Source of the DNA: Carboxylicivirga mesophila | Lineage (GTDB): Bacteria; Bacteroidota; Bacteroidia; Bacteroidales; Marinilabiliaceae | Direction: 5' to 3' | Assembly: GCF_018271975.1 (NCBI RefSeq) | Contig: NZ_JAGUCN010000033.1 | Span: 1 to 52,123 of the forward strand | DNA length: 52,123 bases | Part shown: positions 8,105 through 17,638 of the stretch, piece by piece | Layout: each line of letters begins with the position of its first letter | Numbering within the stretch: position 1 is the first letter of the stretch | Position numbers and translations under genes: made by a program | The notes under the pieces: model-generated | What the model saw: the letters and a program-made list of their open reading frames with translations, nothing else | Database searches by the model: none | Told to the model about the DNA's origin: nothing

Positions 8105-8112
8105 TATCTTTG
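8105..8112 (+). promoter_or_regulatory. Promoter -7 element of the flavin reductase gene
   Basis: A perfect TATCTTTG lies 16 bp before the ATG at 8129. No clean TTTG is visible at the -33 position. Confidence 0.6.
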
Positions 8113-8128
8113 TTGAAAAATTCAGAAC

Positions 8129-8719
8129 ATGGCAAAACAAGATTGGAAACCCGGCAATATGATATATCCTTTGCCAGCCGTGATGGTGTCGGTTGGTAAT
8201 TCACCTGAAAACTACAATATTATAACCATTGCCTGGACGGGCACCATTTGCTCCGATCCGCCCATGTGTTATATTTCGGTGCGTAAAGGCCGGCACTCCT
8301 ATAAAACCCTTAAGGAAACAGGTGAGTTTGTCATTAATCTGACAACTAAAGAACTGGCGTATGCTACCGATTGGTGTGGGGTGCGTTCGGGCAGGCAATA
8401 CAATAAGTTTGAAGAGATGCATTTAACACCAGGTAAAGCATCGGTGGTAAATGCCCCTATCATTGAGGAATCGCCCATTAATATTGAATGTAAAGTGACA
8501 GAGGTGAAAGAGCTGGGCACACATGATATGTTTATGGCTGAGGTGGTGAATGTAAAGGCTGATGAGCAGTACATTGATGAGAAAACGGGTGCTTTCAGTC
8601 TGCAAAAGGCGAAGCCTATCTGCTATTCGCACGGGCATTATTTTGAGGTGGGGAAGAAGATCGGCAAATTTGGTTATGCTGTTGAAAAAAAGAAGAGAAA
8701 GCCACGTAAAAAAAGATAA
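8129..8719 (+). CDS. Flavin reductase (flavoredoxin) family protein
   Basis: This 196-aa protein has an FMN-binding split-barrel fold of the flavoredoxin/flavin reductase-like family. Seen blocks: YPLPAVMVSVG, NIITIAWTGTICSDPPMCYISVRKGRHSYKTL, then GEFVINL, ATDWCGVRSGRQYNKFE, and the dimer-forming IECKVTEV. Members bind FMN and take part in electron transfer or flavin reduction, so the exact substrate is open. The last 15 residues are a Lys/Arg-rich tail (KKKRKPRKKR). It is monocistronic with its own promoter and terminator. Confidence 0.9.
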   Translation: MAKQDWKPGNMIYPLPAVMVSVGNSPENYNIITIAWTGTICSDPPMCYISVRKGRHSYKTLKETGEFVINLTTKELAYATDWCGVRSGRQYNKFEEMHLTPGKASVVNAPIIEESPINIECKVTEVKELGTHDMFMAEVVNVKADEQYIDEKTGAFSLQKAKPICYSHGHYFEVGKKIGKFGYAVEKKKRKPRKKR

Positions 8720-8721
8720 CT

Positions 8722-8752
8722 AAAAACCCGGCTTTAAAAGGCCGGGTTTTTT
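8722..8752 (+). terminator. Terminator of the flavin reductase gene (bidirectional)
   Basis: Stem AAAACCCGGC...GGCCGGGTTTT is followed by T6. A-rich sequence on the other side means it can also serve the convergent gene ending at 8775. Confidence 0.85.
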
Positions 8753-8774
8753 ATGTTCTTGCCAGGTGTAGCAA

Positions 8775-9467
8775 TTAAGAACCACTATCTTTCTTAACTT
8801 TACCACCTGTGTTTTCGTTCTTTTCAATCTTATCGGGCTCACCACGGTAGTAAACAACACCGCCCGAACCAGCTGTTGCACCTAGTTTTTTGTTGGCTGT
8901 TACTTCCACAATACTGCCCAAGGTTGATTTGGCGTAGGTTTCTTCACTTTCAACGTTAAAGCCCAGGTATTTACCGCCTGCACCAATATTGATTTCCTGG
9001 TATTTAGCTTTGCCTGCTAACTCAATTTTAGAAGTAGAGCCGTTTACATCCAGGTTGTTAACGTCCACATCCAGTATGATGTTTGACTCGGTACCGCCAC
9101 GCAGTTTCAGGCTTTCGGCATAGATAATATTTTCCGCATCTATGCTGGCACCCGAACCGGCTTCTATCTCTCGCAGACGCTTATAAGTTACATACACCTG
9201 CACGGCCATATCTTTGTAAATTTTTGTTTTCATTTTCACCACAAGCTGACGGTTTTTAACGGTGGTGATAACATCAGTTACTTCTGCATTTTTAATGTGT
9301 ACATCCACTTCTTCTTTATCCCCCTCAATTAGAGTCACATTAATACCTTTGGAAGCTTTTACCTTGTCAAAAGATCCCACTTTGCGTATTTGTGTGTGAT
9401 CGGGTTCCTGTGCTTGTAATCCTGTTAAAACTGCCAAAAGCAGTATGATTGTGCTAGTTAGTTTCAT
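8775..9467 (-). CDS. Secreted head-GIN (DUF2807) protein
   Basis: This 230-aa protein begins with a signal peptide (hydrophobic residues 5-17, LQAQE). It follows the putative auto-transporter adhesin/head-GIN DUF2807 pattern, with FDKVKASKGINVTLIEGDKEEVDVH followed by a right-handed beta-helix-like run of short strands (LKLRGGTESNIILDVDVNNLDVNGSTSKIELAGKA). The C-terminus is Lys/Asp-rich and hydrophilic. Such proteins are abundant in Bacteroidota and their role is unknown. It is convergent with the flavin reductase gene and lies 98 bp downstream of the helicase gene on the same strand. Confidence 0.85.
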   Translation of the reverse strand: MKLTSTIILLLAVLTGLQAQEPDHTQIRKVGSFDKVKASKGINVTLIEGDKEEVDVHIKNAEVTDVITTVKNRQLVVKMKTKIYKDMAVQVYVTYKRLREIEAGSGASIDAENIIYAESLKLRGGTESNIILDVDVNNLDVNGSTSKIELAGKAKYQEINIGAGGKYLGFNVESEETYAKSTLGSIVEVTANKKLGATAGSGGVVYYRGEPDKIEKNENTGGKVKKDSGS

Positions 9468-9565
9468 TCGATGTTTCTTTATTATTGATTGTTTTCACTT
9501 TCTTATTTCCAGCCCCGCTTTTCCTTACGAAGAGGCGTTGCAAATGTTCACTTTCACAACAAAAA

Positions 9566-12496
9566 CTATGCAAATAATTCACGCAGCTCGTTTTCTGATA
9601 AATCTTTTAATGGATTATTAGTTGTAATAAAGGTGTCGGCCAGGGCTGATTTGCGTTCTTGCAATTTGGCTATTTTTTCCTCAATGGTATCAGCTGCTAT
9701 AAATTTATATACAAATACATTTTTAGTTTGTCCAATGCGGTGTGCCCGGTTGATGGCTTGTGCTTCAGCTGCCGGATTCCACCACGGGTTGAGCACAAAT
9801 ACATAATCGGCCTCAATAAGGTTCAGACCCACGCCGCCGGCTTTAAGCGATATCAGAAACACCCTGCAATCTTCATCATCGGTAAAGCTTTTAATCACCT
9901 TTTGCCGGTCGCTTGTTGCACCTGTCAGTTTTGCATATTTTATTTTGCTGGTTACCAAGTCTTTTTCTATCAGCTCCAGGTCTTTAACAAAGGATGAGAA
10001 GATTAATACTTTATGATGCTCACTTATTACATTGTTAAGTTTTTCGAATATTTGCTCGTATTTACCCGATGAGCCTTTGTAAGAAGTATCCACCAGGGCA
10101 GGGTGGTTGGCAATCTGGCGCAAGCGAGTCAGTGCCTGCAGTGCGAGGATGGCGTTTTTATTCACGCCAGTTTGCTCAATGGCTTTCATCAGCTCATTAC
10201 GGATTCCTGATTTCTCACGTTCATAAAACTTCTGCTGCTCCTCTGTCATATCGCACACCAGCGTTTGCTCGGTTACAGGTGGCAGTTCTTTGGCCACCAT
10301 CTCTTTGGTACGCCTCAGGATAAATGGATTAATCAGCTCGCGCAGTTTTTGTTCCTTGGCTTCATCCTGCTTCTTCTCAATGGGGCCGGCATAATGATTT
10401 TTAAAGAAATTCAGGTTGCCCAGCAGGCCTTTATTTACAAAATTCATTTGTGCCCATAGGTCCACCAGCGCATTTTCAATGGGTGTGCCGGTGAGTACCA
10501 GCTTGTAGGTCGACTGGATATCACTAACAGCCTGATATATTTTAGAACCCGGGTTCTTGATGTTCTGGCTTTCATCCAGAATGGCATAATGAAACTGGTA
10601 ATGCTTCAGGTACTCAATATCGTTACGTGCTATGCCATAGCTGGTGAGTACCACATGGTAGTGTTTCAATATTTTCCCAATTTCCTTCGATTTAGTGCGA
10701 TTATTACCTGTGTACAGATAAATTTTCAGGTTTGGTGCAAACTTAATTAGCTCATTGGCCCAGTTGTGGACCAAGGAGGTAGGCATGACAATGAGGCTGG
10801 CAGGTACAGCACTGTTGTTAAAACCCTGCACTCCATCAAACATATTGAGTTGTCCCTGAGCATTATTGTTGCTATCGTTTACTTCCTTGGTTTCATACTG
10901 GTTGAGGAGCAAGGCAATGGTTTGTATGGTTTTACCCAATCCCATATCGTCGGCCAATATGCCGCCAAACCGGTTGCTGTTAAGTAGTTTCATCCATTTA
11001 AAACCATCGAGCTGATAGGAGCGGAGTGTAGCCTGCAGACCGTCAGGTGTATCATAATTAATGGTACGTTGCTTTAATTGCTCCATGCGCTGCTGCCACT
11101 GAGGCGATACTTCGCCTAGTAATTCCTGATCCAGCAGGTTGTAATGCATTTTATCCAGCTTAAGCTGTTCGCCATCGGCTTTAACAAAGTGCATCAAATC
11201 AGTGTATTTGGTAAACCATTCTTCCGGAATGATAAATACAGCCTTGTCAGGTAAGATAAATTCGCGTCTGCCACGTATGATGTGCTGCCTAATTTGTTGA
11301 AACGGGATTTTAAATTCATCTATCAGAATGACCGCTTTAATATCAAACCAATCATTGTCTTCGGTGTATTGCATGGTGAGCTTTACGCCGCCGGTATAGT
11401 AGTTCTGTTCAAAGCCTTGTTGCACCACTTTAATGCCTTTGGCTGCCAGGGTATGGGCATTAGCATTGAGCCACTCAACAACCTGGTGCATTTCGGTGCT
11501 CGGTTGCTGTTGGTTGATTGGTCGGTATTGCGATTCGCTGACGCCTTTCAAACCTATGCCAATGAGCGTTTCAATGATTTGCTGCTCTTCCTCAGTTTTA
11601 CGATTAAAGCGATCGAATATATGGTGCCCTTTCATTTTGCGATGATTAACAAACACCCTTGAACGGGTCCCGGCCAGGTATTCACGGTCGTCGTACTTGA
11701 ATTTAAGGGTGAAAACGGGCTGTTGCGAAAGGTCGTGCTCCAGTATGAGCATGGGCACCAGCCTGGCATCTTTATTATTGATGAAAAAGCCATTGGCTTG
11801 CACAGGAAAGTCGCGCACACAATTTTCCACAAAGGACGACATGTAGGCATCTACACTGCGTGGCTGTATAATCAGGTGATTGACTTTTAAAAAGGGCTTG
11901 AACTTTTTGCTGTCGATATTCTGGAAACGAAACAGCTGGTTATTGATTAAAAAGGTACATGGCGACGTGGTGATTTCAGCTACCTCCCGGTTAGTAAGGC
12001 CCATTTCACCTATCTCCGTTTTGATTTTAAGGGTGTATTTGAGCCCCGTTGGTTCCAGGTTAAAGTCAAACAATGGTTGGTCGTGCAGGGCACGTACCTT
12101 AATGCGGTCAGATGAATAGATGGATGAATAATTCGGGTCTTTAAAGTACACTGGTATGTCCGACAAGGCAATTATTTCCAGTGCCTGCGTTATTTTATCA
12201 TCCATCACCGGGCGAATGTGTTCCAGCGTAAACTGCTCTTCCAGTTTTTCAAAGAAGAGCTTGAGGTTCTTTTGTTTTGAGAAGCGCTTAAACAGGTTTT
12301 GCTCATTGATACTGACCAGCAGTTTCACCACTTCTTTCTGAGCAGGTGTAAAGTCAAATCGCTCGTCTTGGATATGTTCTTTGGTGGCCTGCTCAATCAG
12401 TTTGAGTGTACCGCTCTCATTAAGTGTGGCATAAAAGGGGATTAGGGTAAAACCAATATTACGTTTCTCGGATATGACGGTAATAAATTGCTCCAT
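9566..12496 (-). CDS. SNF2-family helicase-like ATPase
   Basis: This 976-aa protein has a Swi2/Snf2 ATPase in its second half: Walker A DDMGLGKT (516-523), DESQ box (641-644), LVLTGTPIEN (667-676) and motif VI AINRAHRIGQ (914-923). Residues 1-480 are a long N-terminal region without SWIM-type Cys/His pairs. This layout is common in bacterial RapA-like/SNF2 proteins that remodel protein-DNA complexes or transcription. A Q/N-rich insert sits at about 539-562. A perfect minus-strand -7 box lies 53 bp upstream. It is a single-gene unit. Confidence 0.92.
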   Translation of the reverse strand: MEQFITVISEKRNIGFTLIPFYATLNESGTLKLIEQATKEHIQDERFDFTPAQKEVVKLLVSINEQNLFKRFSKQKNLKLFFEKLEEQFTLEHIRPVMDDKITQALEIIALSDIPVYFKDPNYSSIYSSDRIKVRALHDQPLFDFNLEPTGLKYTLKIKTEIGEMGLTNREVAEITTSPCTFLINNQLFRFQNIDSKKFKPFLKVNHLIIQPRSVDAYMSSFVENCVRDFPVQANGFFINNKDARLVPMLILEHDLSQQPVFTLKFKYDDREYLAGTRSRVFVNHRKMKGHHIFDRFNRKTEEEQQIIETLIGIGLKGVSESQYRPINQQQPSTEMHQVVEWLNANAHTLAAKGIKVVQQGFEQNYYTGGVKLTMQYTEDNDWFDIKAVILIDEFKIPFQQIRQHIIRGRREFILPDKAVFIIPEEWFTKYTDLMHFVKADGEQLKLDKMHYNLLDQELLGEVSPQWQQRMEQLKQRTINYDTPDGLQATLRSYQLDGFKWMKLLNSNRFGGILADDMGLGKTIQTIALLLNQYETKEVNDSNNNAQGQLNMFDGVQGFNNSAVPASLIVMPTSLVHNWANELIKFAPNLKIYLYTGNNRTKSKEIGKILKHYHVVLTSYGIARNDIEYLKHYQFHYAILDESQNIKNPGSKIYQAVSDIQSTYKLVLTGTPIENALVDLWAQMNFVNKGLLGNLNFFKNHYAGPIEKKQDEAKEQKLRELINPFILRRTKEMVAKELPPVTEQTLVCDMTEEQQKFYEREKSGIRNELMKAIEQTGVNKNAILALQALTRLRQIANHPALVDTSYKGSSGKYEQIFEKLNNVISEHHKVLIFSSFVKDLELIEKDLVTSKIKYAKLTGATSDRQKVIKSFTDDEDCRVFLISLKAGGVGLNLIEADYVFVLNPWWNPAAEAQAINRAHRIGQTKNVFVYKFIAADTIEEKIAKLQERKSALADTFITTNNPLKDLSENELRELFA

Positions 12497-12548
12497 TGCT
12501 TTAGGACGATGTGTTAATTCGGACCTTACTATTGTTTTATCGAACCAA

Positions 12549-12556
12549 CAAAGATA
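12549..12556 (-). promoter_or_regulatory. Promoter -7 element of the SNF2 gene
   Basis: On the minus strand this reads TATCTTTG, a perfect match. The -33 region is weak. Confidence 0.6.
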
Positions 12557-12650
12557 GTATCATTCTTAATAGAGTAATTGCCCAGTGGCGATAAATCGGA
12601 GAAAATGCTGTAAACCTTTATAAACTATTTCAACCACAGATTTTACTAAC

Positions 12651-12951
12651 AAACACCAATAGTATCGCATCAACAGATGAAACTTACTTACCGTCAATGG
12701 TCAACCCAATTCAGGGTTGTTTGCTTTACGGTTCTTCATGCCCCGCGCTTCGCACGGGGTTATTATTGGTAATGTCCTTCAGACATTTGTTTATCCCACA
12801 GGGATGTAACTATAAATAACCATGGGAGTATCCCATGGCATATAAGTATTACGAATAGAGCCCCGAAGTGGGTTCAATCCGCAGCCATTGCAATCAATTA
12901 AGCACAGGATTCGCCATTAAACACCAATGGTATCGCATCAGCGAGGCCAAC
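12651..12951. repeat. Hairpin array between two direct repeats
   Basis: This fills most of the 570-bp gap between the SNF2 and DUF349 genes. The edges are direct copies (about 12651-12675 and 12919-12943) sharing AACACCAATRGTATCGCATC. Between them are small palindromes: CAACCC/GGGTTG (12702-12719), CCCCG/CGGGG (12741-12759), AATGTC/GACATT (12771-12787), ATCCC/GGGAT (12793-12805) and CCATGGGA/TCCCATGG with loop GTA (12820-12838). The stems are unrelated to each other. No ORF is present. Confidence 0.65.
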
Positions 12952-13017
12952 ATTCAATAAATTACTAGTTTACGATATATCTCCAAAAGGGAGCGCAAAG
13001 GCGAATGCCCGTTGGAA

Positions 13018-13048
13018 TAAAAAAGGCCGACATAATGCCGGCCTTTTA
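13018..13048 (-). terminator. Terminator of the DUF349 gene
   Basis: Read on the minus strand: stem AAAAGGCCG...CGGCCTTTT followed by a T-run, 22 bp after the stop codon. Confidence 0.85.
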
Positions 13049-13069
13049 ATATGGTTAATTTTGAAATAC

Positions 13070-14995
13070 TTAATCCATGTCTTCGAGCATGTCCAGCTTT
13101 TTATTCAGCAGTTTGATGTTGCGTCGCCCTGTTTCAATTTTGTGCTGGAAGTCGCGCACCAAAGCATCTGACTTTTTAGACTTGGCAAAGAAACCAATGT
13201 TATTTTCCCACACGGTAATGTCATTTTCCAGCTGCTTCAGCTTGTTGATGATCTTATTACGCTCCTGGGTTAAACGGTCATCGGCATGTTCCGTTTTATA
13301 GTTCTCTATCTTATTTCTGAACTTCTCAACGTTTTTCTCAAATTCATTCAGGTTAAGATTATCGAAATACTTATTGATGTGGTTGCGGAACTCCTGATTC
13401 ACCCTGTCCTTATCTTTGATAGGCACATGACCAATCTCATTCCAGCGATGCTGGTAGTCCTGCAGTTTCTGGAAATTATCTTCGGCATTATCACTTGGTT
13501 CAAAGACTTTCACTTCTTCAATAAGGGCTTCTTTTAGTTTCAGGTTTTCTTCCTGCGACTCATCCTTTTTGCTGAAGAATTTCTTTTTGTGATCGAAGAA
13601 GGCATCACAGGCAGTACGGAAGCGTTTCCAAATGGCATCGGATTGCTTACGTGGTACCGGACCAATTTCTTTCCATTTCTTCTGGATACGCACAAACTCA
13701 TCGGTGGTGCGCTTCCAATCGGTGCTGTCCTTCATGCTTTCAGCCTGTATACACAGCTCTGTTTTAAGCTGAAGGTTCTCCGTTTGCTCCGATTTATATG
13801 ATTTAAAGAACTGACGCTTATTATTGAAGAAACTATCGCAAGCTGTTCTGAAGCGCTCATATATGCGGTTGTTATCTTTTTTAGGTGCAAAACCAATGGT
13901 TTTCCAGATGGTCTGCAGCTCAATCAGCTCCTTGCTTTTGGCTTCCCAATCTTTAGGCGAATGCAGCTCAAGTGCCGATAAGGCCTCGGCTTTTTCGCAA
14001 AGCTCTGTTTTGGCGTCCAGGTTCTTCTGCAGCTGGTCTTTCAGTCCTTCGAAATATTCCTGGTGGCGCTTGTTAATTTTAGAGGTGGCTTCTTTAAAGC
14101 GTGCCCATATTTCCTCTTTTTCTTCGCGCGGCACAGGGCCTATCTCGCGCCACTGCTCATGGTATTTTTGCAGTGTTTTAAAGGCTTTAACAATGGTCGG
14201 TTCAAGCAGCAGCTTCTCCGCCTTTTCGCAAAGCTCAATTTTGGCTTCCCTGTTCTTTTTCAGGTCAAGGTCGCGCAGTTCTTTGTTTATTTTTATATAG
14301 CTGTAGAAGTTCTCGATGGTGTGGTTATAGGTCTCCCATAAATCATGAACGCGGTTTTGCGGAATAGTCCCGATGTTGCGCCACTTCTCCTGTAATTCCC
14401 TGAAATGCTGGAATGTTTCGTTCAACGACTCCTGGCCATTGATTAACTCTTTGATACCTTCAATAACATCGAGTTTGGCTTGCAGGTTGGTCGCTTTTTC
14501 CTCTTCAAGGCGCTTATTGAATTCAGCTTTACGTTCTTTGAACTCTTTCAGGTAAGCCTTCAGTTCCACTTCAAAGCTATCCACCGGGGCCTCAAAGTTC
14601 TCTTCCTGTTCACCCGATTCGATAAACTTACGCTTCAAATCTTCAACTTCGGCGGCATGCTTCTTATAGAAAGCCGATTTGATAGCTTCTACTTCTTCTT
14701 TAATCTTTTCAACCGGGAAATCCTTAAGGACAGATTTTAGTCGCTTTACTAACTCTTCTTTGGTCAGCATAATATGGTCAACCGGCTCCAGTTTGATAGC
14801 CTCTTCCTGAGGTGTTTCGGTAGCAGGTTCTTCTGTTGCAGGTTCTTCTGTTGCAGCTGCTTCAGGCGTGCTGCTGTCGGTTGGAGTAGGCACCTCATTT
14901 TCGGGTGTGTTGCTGGCAGGCGTATTTTCAGCTTGATTGTCTGAATTCAAACCTGCACCATCGTTGGTCGGTTTGTTTAGGTCTTGTGCTTCCAT
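13070..14995 (-). CDS. DUF349 repeat protein, coiled, acidic N-terminus
   Basis: This 641-aa cytoplasmic protein is built of five DUF349 repeats from about residue 190 on. Each has a W-x-x-IG-x-(V/I/A)P core: WRNIGTIP, WREIGPVP, WKTIGFAP, WKEIGPVP and WNEIGHVP. Residues 1-70 are Pro/Glu/Thr-rich and disordered, with a short direct repeat TEEPATEEPATE. The C-terminal 80 residues look like a coiled coil (NKIINKLKQLENDITVWENN). DUF349 proteins are common in Bacteroidota and their function is not established. It is a single-gene unit with its own terminator. Confidence 0.9.
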   Translation of the reverse strand: MEAQDLNKPTNDGAGLNSDNQAENTPASNTPENEVPTPTDSSTPEAAATEEPATEEPATETPQEEAIKLEPVDHIMLTKEELVKRLKSVLKDFPVEKIKEEVEAIKSAFYKKHAAEVEDLKRKFIESGEQEENFEAPVDSFEVELKAYLKEFKERKAEFNKRLEEEKATNLQAKLDVIEGIKELINGQESLNETFQHFRELQEKWRNIGTIPQNRVHDLWETYNHTIENFYSYIKINKELRDLDLKKNREAKIELCEKAEKLLLEPTIVKAFKTLQKYHEQWREIGPVPREEKEEIWARFKEATSKINKRHQEYFEGLKDQLQKNLDAKTELCEKAEALSALELHSPKDWEAKSKELIELQTIWKTIGFAPKKDNNRIYERFRTACDSFFNNKRQFFKSYKSEQTENLQLKTELCIQAESMKDSTDWKRTTDEFVRIQKKWKEIGPVPRKQSDAIWKRFRTACDAFFDHKKKFFSKKDESQEENLKLKEALIEEVKVFEPSDNAEDNFQKLQDYQHRWNEIGHVPIKDKDRVNQEFRNHINKYFDNLNLNEFEKNVEKFRNKIENYKTEHADDRLTQERNKIINKLKQLENDITVWENNIGFFAKSKKSDALVRDFQHKIETGRRNIKLLNKKLDMLEDMD

Positions 14996-15141
14996 AAGCT
15001 TTTGAGTTCTTTAATCTAGACTAAGGTATGGTCCTTTAAGTCAATTTATTTTACGAATATATTGTAAATCGGGCAATGGGCAAATTATTTGCTGCAAAAA
15101 GAAAGCTAAAAGCCAATAGCTATCAGCTAAACGCTTTTAAT

Positions 15142-15149
15142 TATCTTTG
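15142..15149 (+). promoter_or_regulatory. Promoter -7 element that fixes the trmD start
   Basis: A perfect TATCTTTG lies 19 bp before the ATG at 15169. It lies inside the longer open frame that begins at 15076. That extension would therefore be upstream of the transcript start and is not coding. Confidence 0.7.
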
Positions 15150-15168
15150 GCCAAAAATTGAAACAGCT

Positions 15169-15846
15169 ATGCGCATAGATATATTGACACTTTTTCCGGA
15201 GATGTTTGAAGGGCCATTAACACAGTCGATTATGAAGCGGGCTGTTGATAAGGGGTTGGTGGAGATGCATTTTCATGATATCAGGGATTATACGCTTGAT
15301 AAGCATAAAAAAGTGGATGACTATGCCTTTGGTGGTGGCGCCGGTATGGTGATGACCATTCAACCTATTGCCGACCTGATAGATAAGCTGAAAGCAGAAC
15401 GCAATTATGATCAGGTTATTTATATGACACCCGACGGGCAACGGTTTGAGCAACGCATCGCCAACACTTTGTCGTTATGTGGTAATATCATGATTTTATG
15501 CGGCCATTATAAGGGTGTTGATCAACGCATCCGCGACCATTATGTGACCATGGAGCTATCCATTGGCGATTATGTATTAACCGGAGGTGAACTGGCGGCT
15601 GCCGTGGTGAGTGATGCCATTATTCGCCTGATACCCGGCGTGATGTCGGACGAAACATCAGCTTTAACCGACAGCTTTCAGGATGGGCTGTTATCGCCAC
15701 CTGTGTATACACGCCCTGCCGATTACCATGGCTGGAAAGTACCTGATGTGCTGTTAAGTGGCAACCAGGCCATGATTGATGAATGGCGCGAACAGCAGGC
15801 CTATGAGCGTACTAAGCAGATTCGACCTGACTTGCTGGAGGACTGA
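15169..15846 (+). CDS. trmD: tRNA (guanine-N1-)-methyltransferase
   Basis: The 225-aa protein is TrmD, which methylates G37 of tRNAs with SAM and prevents +1 frameshifting. The N-terminus [17 protein letters not shown] is canonical. The trefoil-knot SAM site is intact: [12 protein letters not shown], then [29 protein letters not shown] and the C-terminal [15 protein letters not shown] are also present. It stands apart from rpsP/rimM/rplS, as is common in Bacteroidota. An accessory island begins right after its stop. Confidence 0.97.
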   Translation: MRIDILTLFPEMFEGPLTQSIMKRAVDKGLVEMHFHDIRDYTLDKHKKVDDYAFGGGAGMVMTIQPIADLIDKLKAERNYDQVIYMTPDGQRFEQRIANTLSLCGNIMILCGHYKGVDQRIRDHYVTMELSIGDYVLTGGELAAAVVSDAIIRLIPGVMSDETSALTDSFQDGLLSPPVYTRPADYHGWKVPDVLLSGNQAMIDEWREQQAYERTKQIRPDLLED

Positions 15847-15875
15847 TTGAAAGAGCAACTGAGAGATACCCTCGC

Positions 15876-16196
15876 TACCGCACGAATCTCCGTTTCACGT
15901 AGCATCAAATAAACAAAACCGCTCGGCGTAGCGTCTCGCTACGTCGCTTTTAACAGGGCCTCTGGCCTAAAACTAATCGCTCCGCAATCGCATATTTGCA
16001 ATCTGTGTGTTAGATGCAAACTTCGCTTACTGTGGAGCCGGAAGAGTAATATATATTCCTGCACCTGTAATTATGCTGTTGAAACGGCTGTTTTACCGAA
16101 GTGGAAGTTTTGGCATTAAGCGTAATAACCGTGAAGTAATAGTTAGGCCAGAGGCCTTGTGGAATAAAACGTAGCGAGACGCTACGCTTAGCGGGG
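15876..16196. repeat. Composite inverted REP block (BIME-like) after trmD
   Basis: The block starts with a degenerate copy of the ACCGCACGA palindrome (15877-15900). Then a two-palindrome unit appears twice in opposite orientation. CGTAGCG-TCT-CGCTACG lies at 15927-15943, with a GGCC...GGCC palindrome to about 15970. The same pair is inverted at 16145-16186. The spacer includes a member of the TTTGCAATCTGTG family near 15991-16009. It fills the 370-bp gap and is non-coding. Confidence 0.75.
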
Positions 16197-16213
16197 GGTG
16201 TGCGTTTTTCTAC

Positions 16214-16873
16214 TTATTCTTCAATTGCTAAAGACATTAAATCATAATAGAATTCAACAATCAATATTCTCATGAAGAATGGTTCATTGTATTTTATTTT
16301 CAATTTATAAATCGATTCTGCAACAGGTTTATAATAAATGTTCCCCATTGCCTTTTTACTTTCAACATAATCAATAATTACTCTATCCTTAGGGGCATAT
16401 TTTTCAAGTCCATATAGGAAAAGTCCATATGTATTAGATTCCAAATAATTACTTAAATCAATTGTGTCTGTATTAGTTTCTCCATTTCTAATAATGGGCA
16501 TAACTACTTCTTCAATCGTGACTTCTCCGTAAATTGGAGAAGTATATTTTTCGTCAGGATATAACCATATTTCTTTTCGTAAACCACTCGACTCCCAATT
16601 ATTAACAACTTTGGCGCATTGTTCTTTATTAAATATGAAGTCGGCTTTAATATTTTCAGAGTGTATTATGGTCTTCAAAAATTCACTAATTCTTTCATTT
16701 TCATCGTCGATATTAGGATAGTTTAATACTAAGAATTCTTGAAATGAACTTACTGCACTATTAAATGATTCTGCTTTTTCATATCCCATAAGTTTGTCAA
16801 AAGCTTCTATGTCATTTTGCCTCTGACAATTCACACAAGCGATAATAGAAAGGATTACAAGAAGATTTTTCAT
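16214..16873 (-). CDS. Putative lipoprotein of unknown function
   Basis: This 219-aa protein starts MKNLLVILSIIACVNCQ. The hydrophobic core followed by IIAC (Cys13) is a plausible lipobox, with Cys16 as an alternative. The rest is an AT-rich, Lys/Glu/Tyr-rich soluble domain with no motif I recognise. It is the first gene of the accessory island and lies between REP blocks, with different codon flavour from trmD. Horizontal origin is an inference. Confidence 0.7.
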   Translation of the reverse strand: MKNLLVILSIIACVNCQRQNDIEAFDKLMGYEKAESFNSAVSSFQEFLVLNYPNIDDENERISEFLKTIIHSENIKADFIFNKEQCAKVVNNWESSGLRKEIWLYPDEKYTSPIYGEVTIEEVVMPIIRNGETNTDTIDLSNYLESNTYGLFLYGLEKYAPKDRVIIDYVESKKAMGNIYYKPVAESIYKLKIKYNEPFFMRILIVEFYYDLMSLAIEE

Positions 16874-16901
16874 GATTTAATTTGATTTTTACTGCCTCAC
16901 T

Positions 16902-17042
16902 ACCGCACGAATCCTTGCGTGTGGTAAAGTAAGGTAATTATCAGTTTAATAATTCGCAAAGAGTTTGCTTTTAGGTTTTGTGGTAGCTAAGTGTTTTATA
17001 AAGTAATTGATTCAAACCACGCGAAAGGATTCGCGCGGCAGC
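16902..17042. repeat. REP pair (palindromes of the ACCGCACG and CCACGCGAA types)
   Basis: TACCGCACG...CGTGTGGTA (16902-16927) and CCACGCGAA...TTCGCGCGG (17017-17038) are joined by a linker. The linker recurs almost unchanged at 22277-22391 and partly at 20886-20953. The fixed pairing and spacing identify a composite REP unit. Confidence 0.8.
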
Positions 17043-17101
17043 TGTGGGCGGCAGCTTTAGCTGAATAATTAGCACTAATAAGAGTAATATTGTACATATA
17101 C

Positions 17102-17518
17102 TTAATTCCTTTTTGTAAAAGACAACTTAAATGCATTAAAATTTTTATCTGGATAAAAATAAACAGCTACTTGTCTTCTTGGATTTACATATATACAACC
17201 TCTTTTGTAAGAACGAGTACCTTGTGGGGCAGACCATTCATCACCATTTCTTCTCCATCCCAAATCTTGCATTAGCATAGCATAGTAATATTCTCCATCA
17301 TTATCGACTAAATCATCATAAAATACAAAGAAATCAGTACCATCTGAAAGCTTTCCTTCAAAAAACGTAGAACCATCTTTTACTATTTTAGAAGGTGGCA
17401 ATTCATATTCTCCCCACTTGTTTGAACTTACTGTTGTATAAACTCCACAACCATTAAACAGAATGGTCACGAGTAAAATAAATAAAACTTTGACTGTACT
17501 TATCTTTTTTTGTTTCAT
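17102..17518 (-). CDS. Putative lipoprotein of unknown function
   Basis: This 138-aa protein has a lipoprotein signal peptide: basic start, hydrophobic VLFILLVTILFNGC with Cys24 in a good lipobox. The mature domain is beta-rich with many aromatic residues (DFFVFYDDL, YYYAMLMQDLGW, CIYVNPRRQVAVYFYP). I recognise no family. It is AT-rich and flanked by REPs on the 3' side and by the TPR gene 120 bp upstream on the same strand. Confidence 0.7.
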   Translation of the reverse strand: MKQKKISTVKVLFILLVTILFNGCGVYTTVSSNKWGEYELPPSKIVKDGSTFFEGKLSDGTDFFVFYDDLVDNDGEYYYAMLMQDLGWRRNGDEWSAPQGTRSYKRGCIYVNPRRQVAVYFYPDKNFNAFKLSFTKRN

Positions 17519-17638
17519 CTTAATGTTTTTATTTTTGAATGGACGTGCTGCTTAAACTTGCCTCTTACGGTCTTTGCATGGTTCTGTTGGCATCCTGCAA
17601 GGTGACAATGCACTATTGCATATTGTTGGTGGCAGTAA

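Noticed and set aside
9489-12341. Several plus-strand open frames opposite the SNF2 gene
   Set aside because: They are shadows of a 976-codon gene with intact helicase motifs on the minus strand.
12702-12850. A CRISPR-like row of spaced palindromes
   Set aside because: The palindromes are not copies of one another, so there is no repeat/spacer structure, and no cas genes are present.
15076-15168. N-terminal extension of trmD
   Set aside because: It contains the trmD -7 promoter element TATCTTTG and low-complexity AGCTAA words. The normal TrmD N-terminus starts at 15169.
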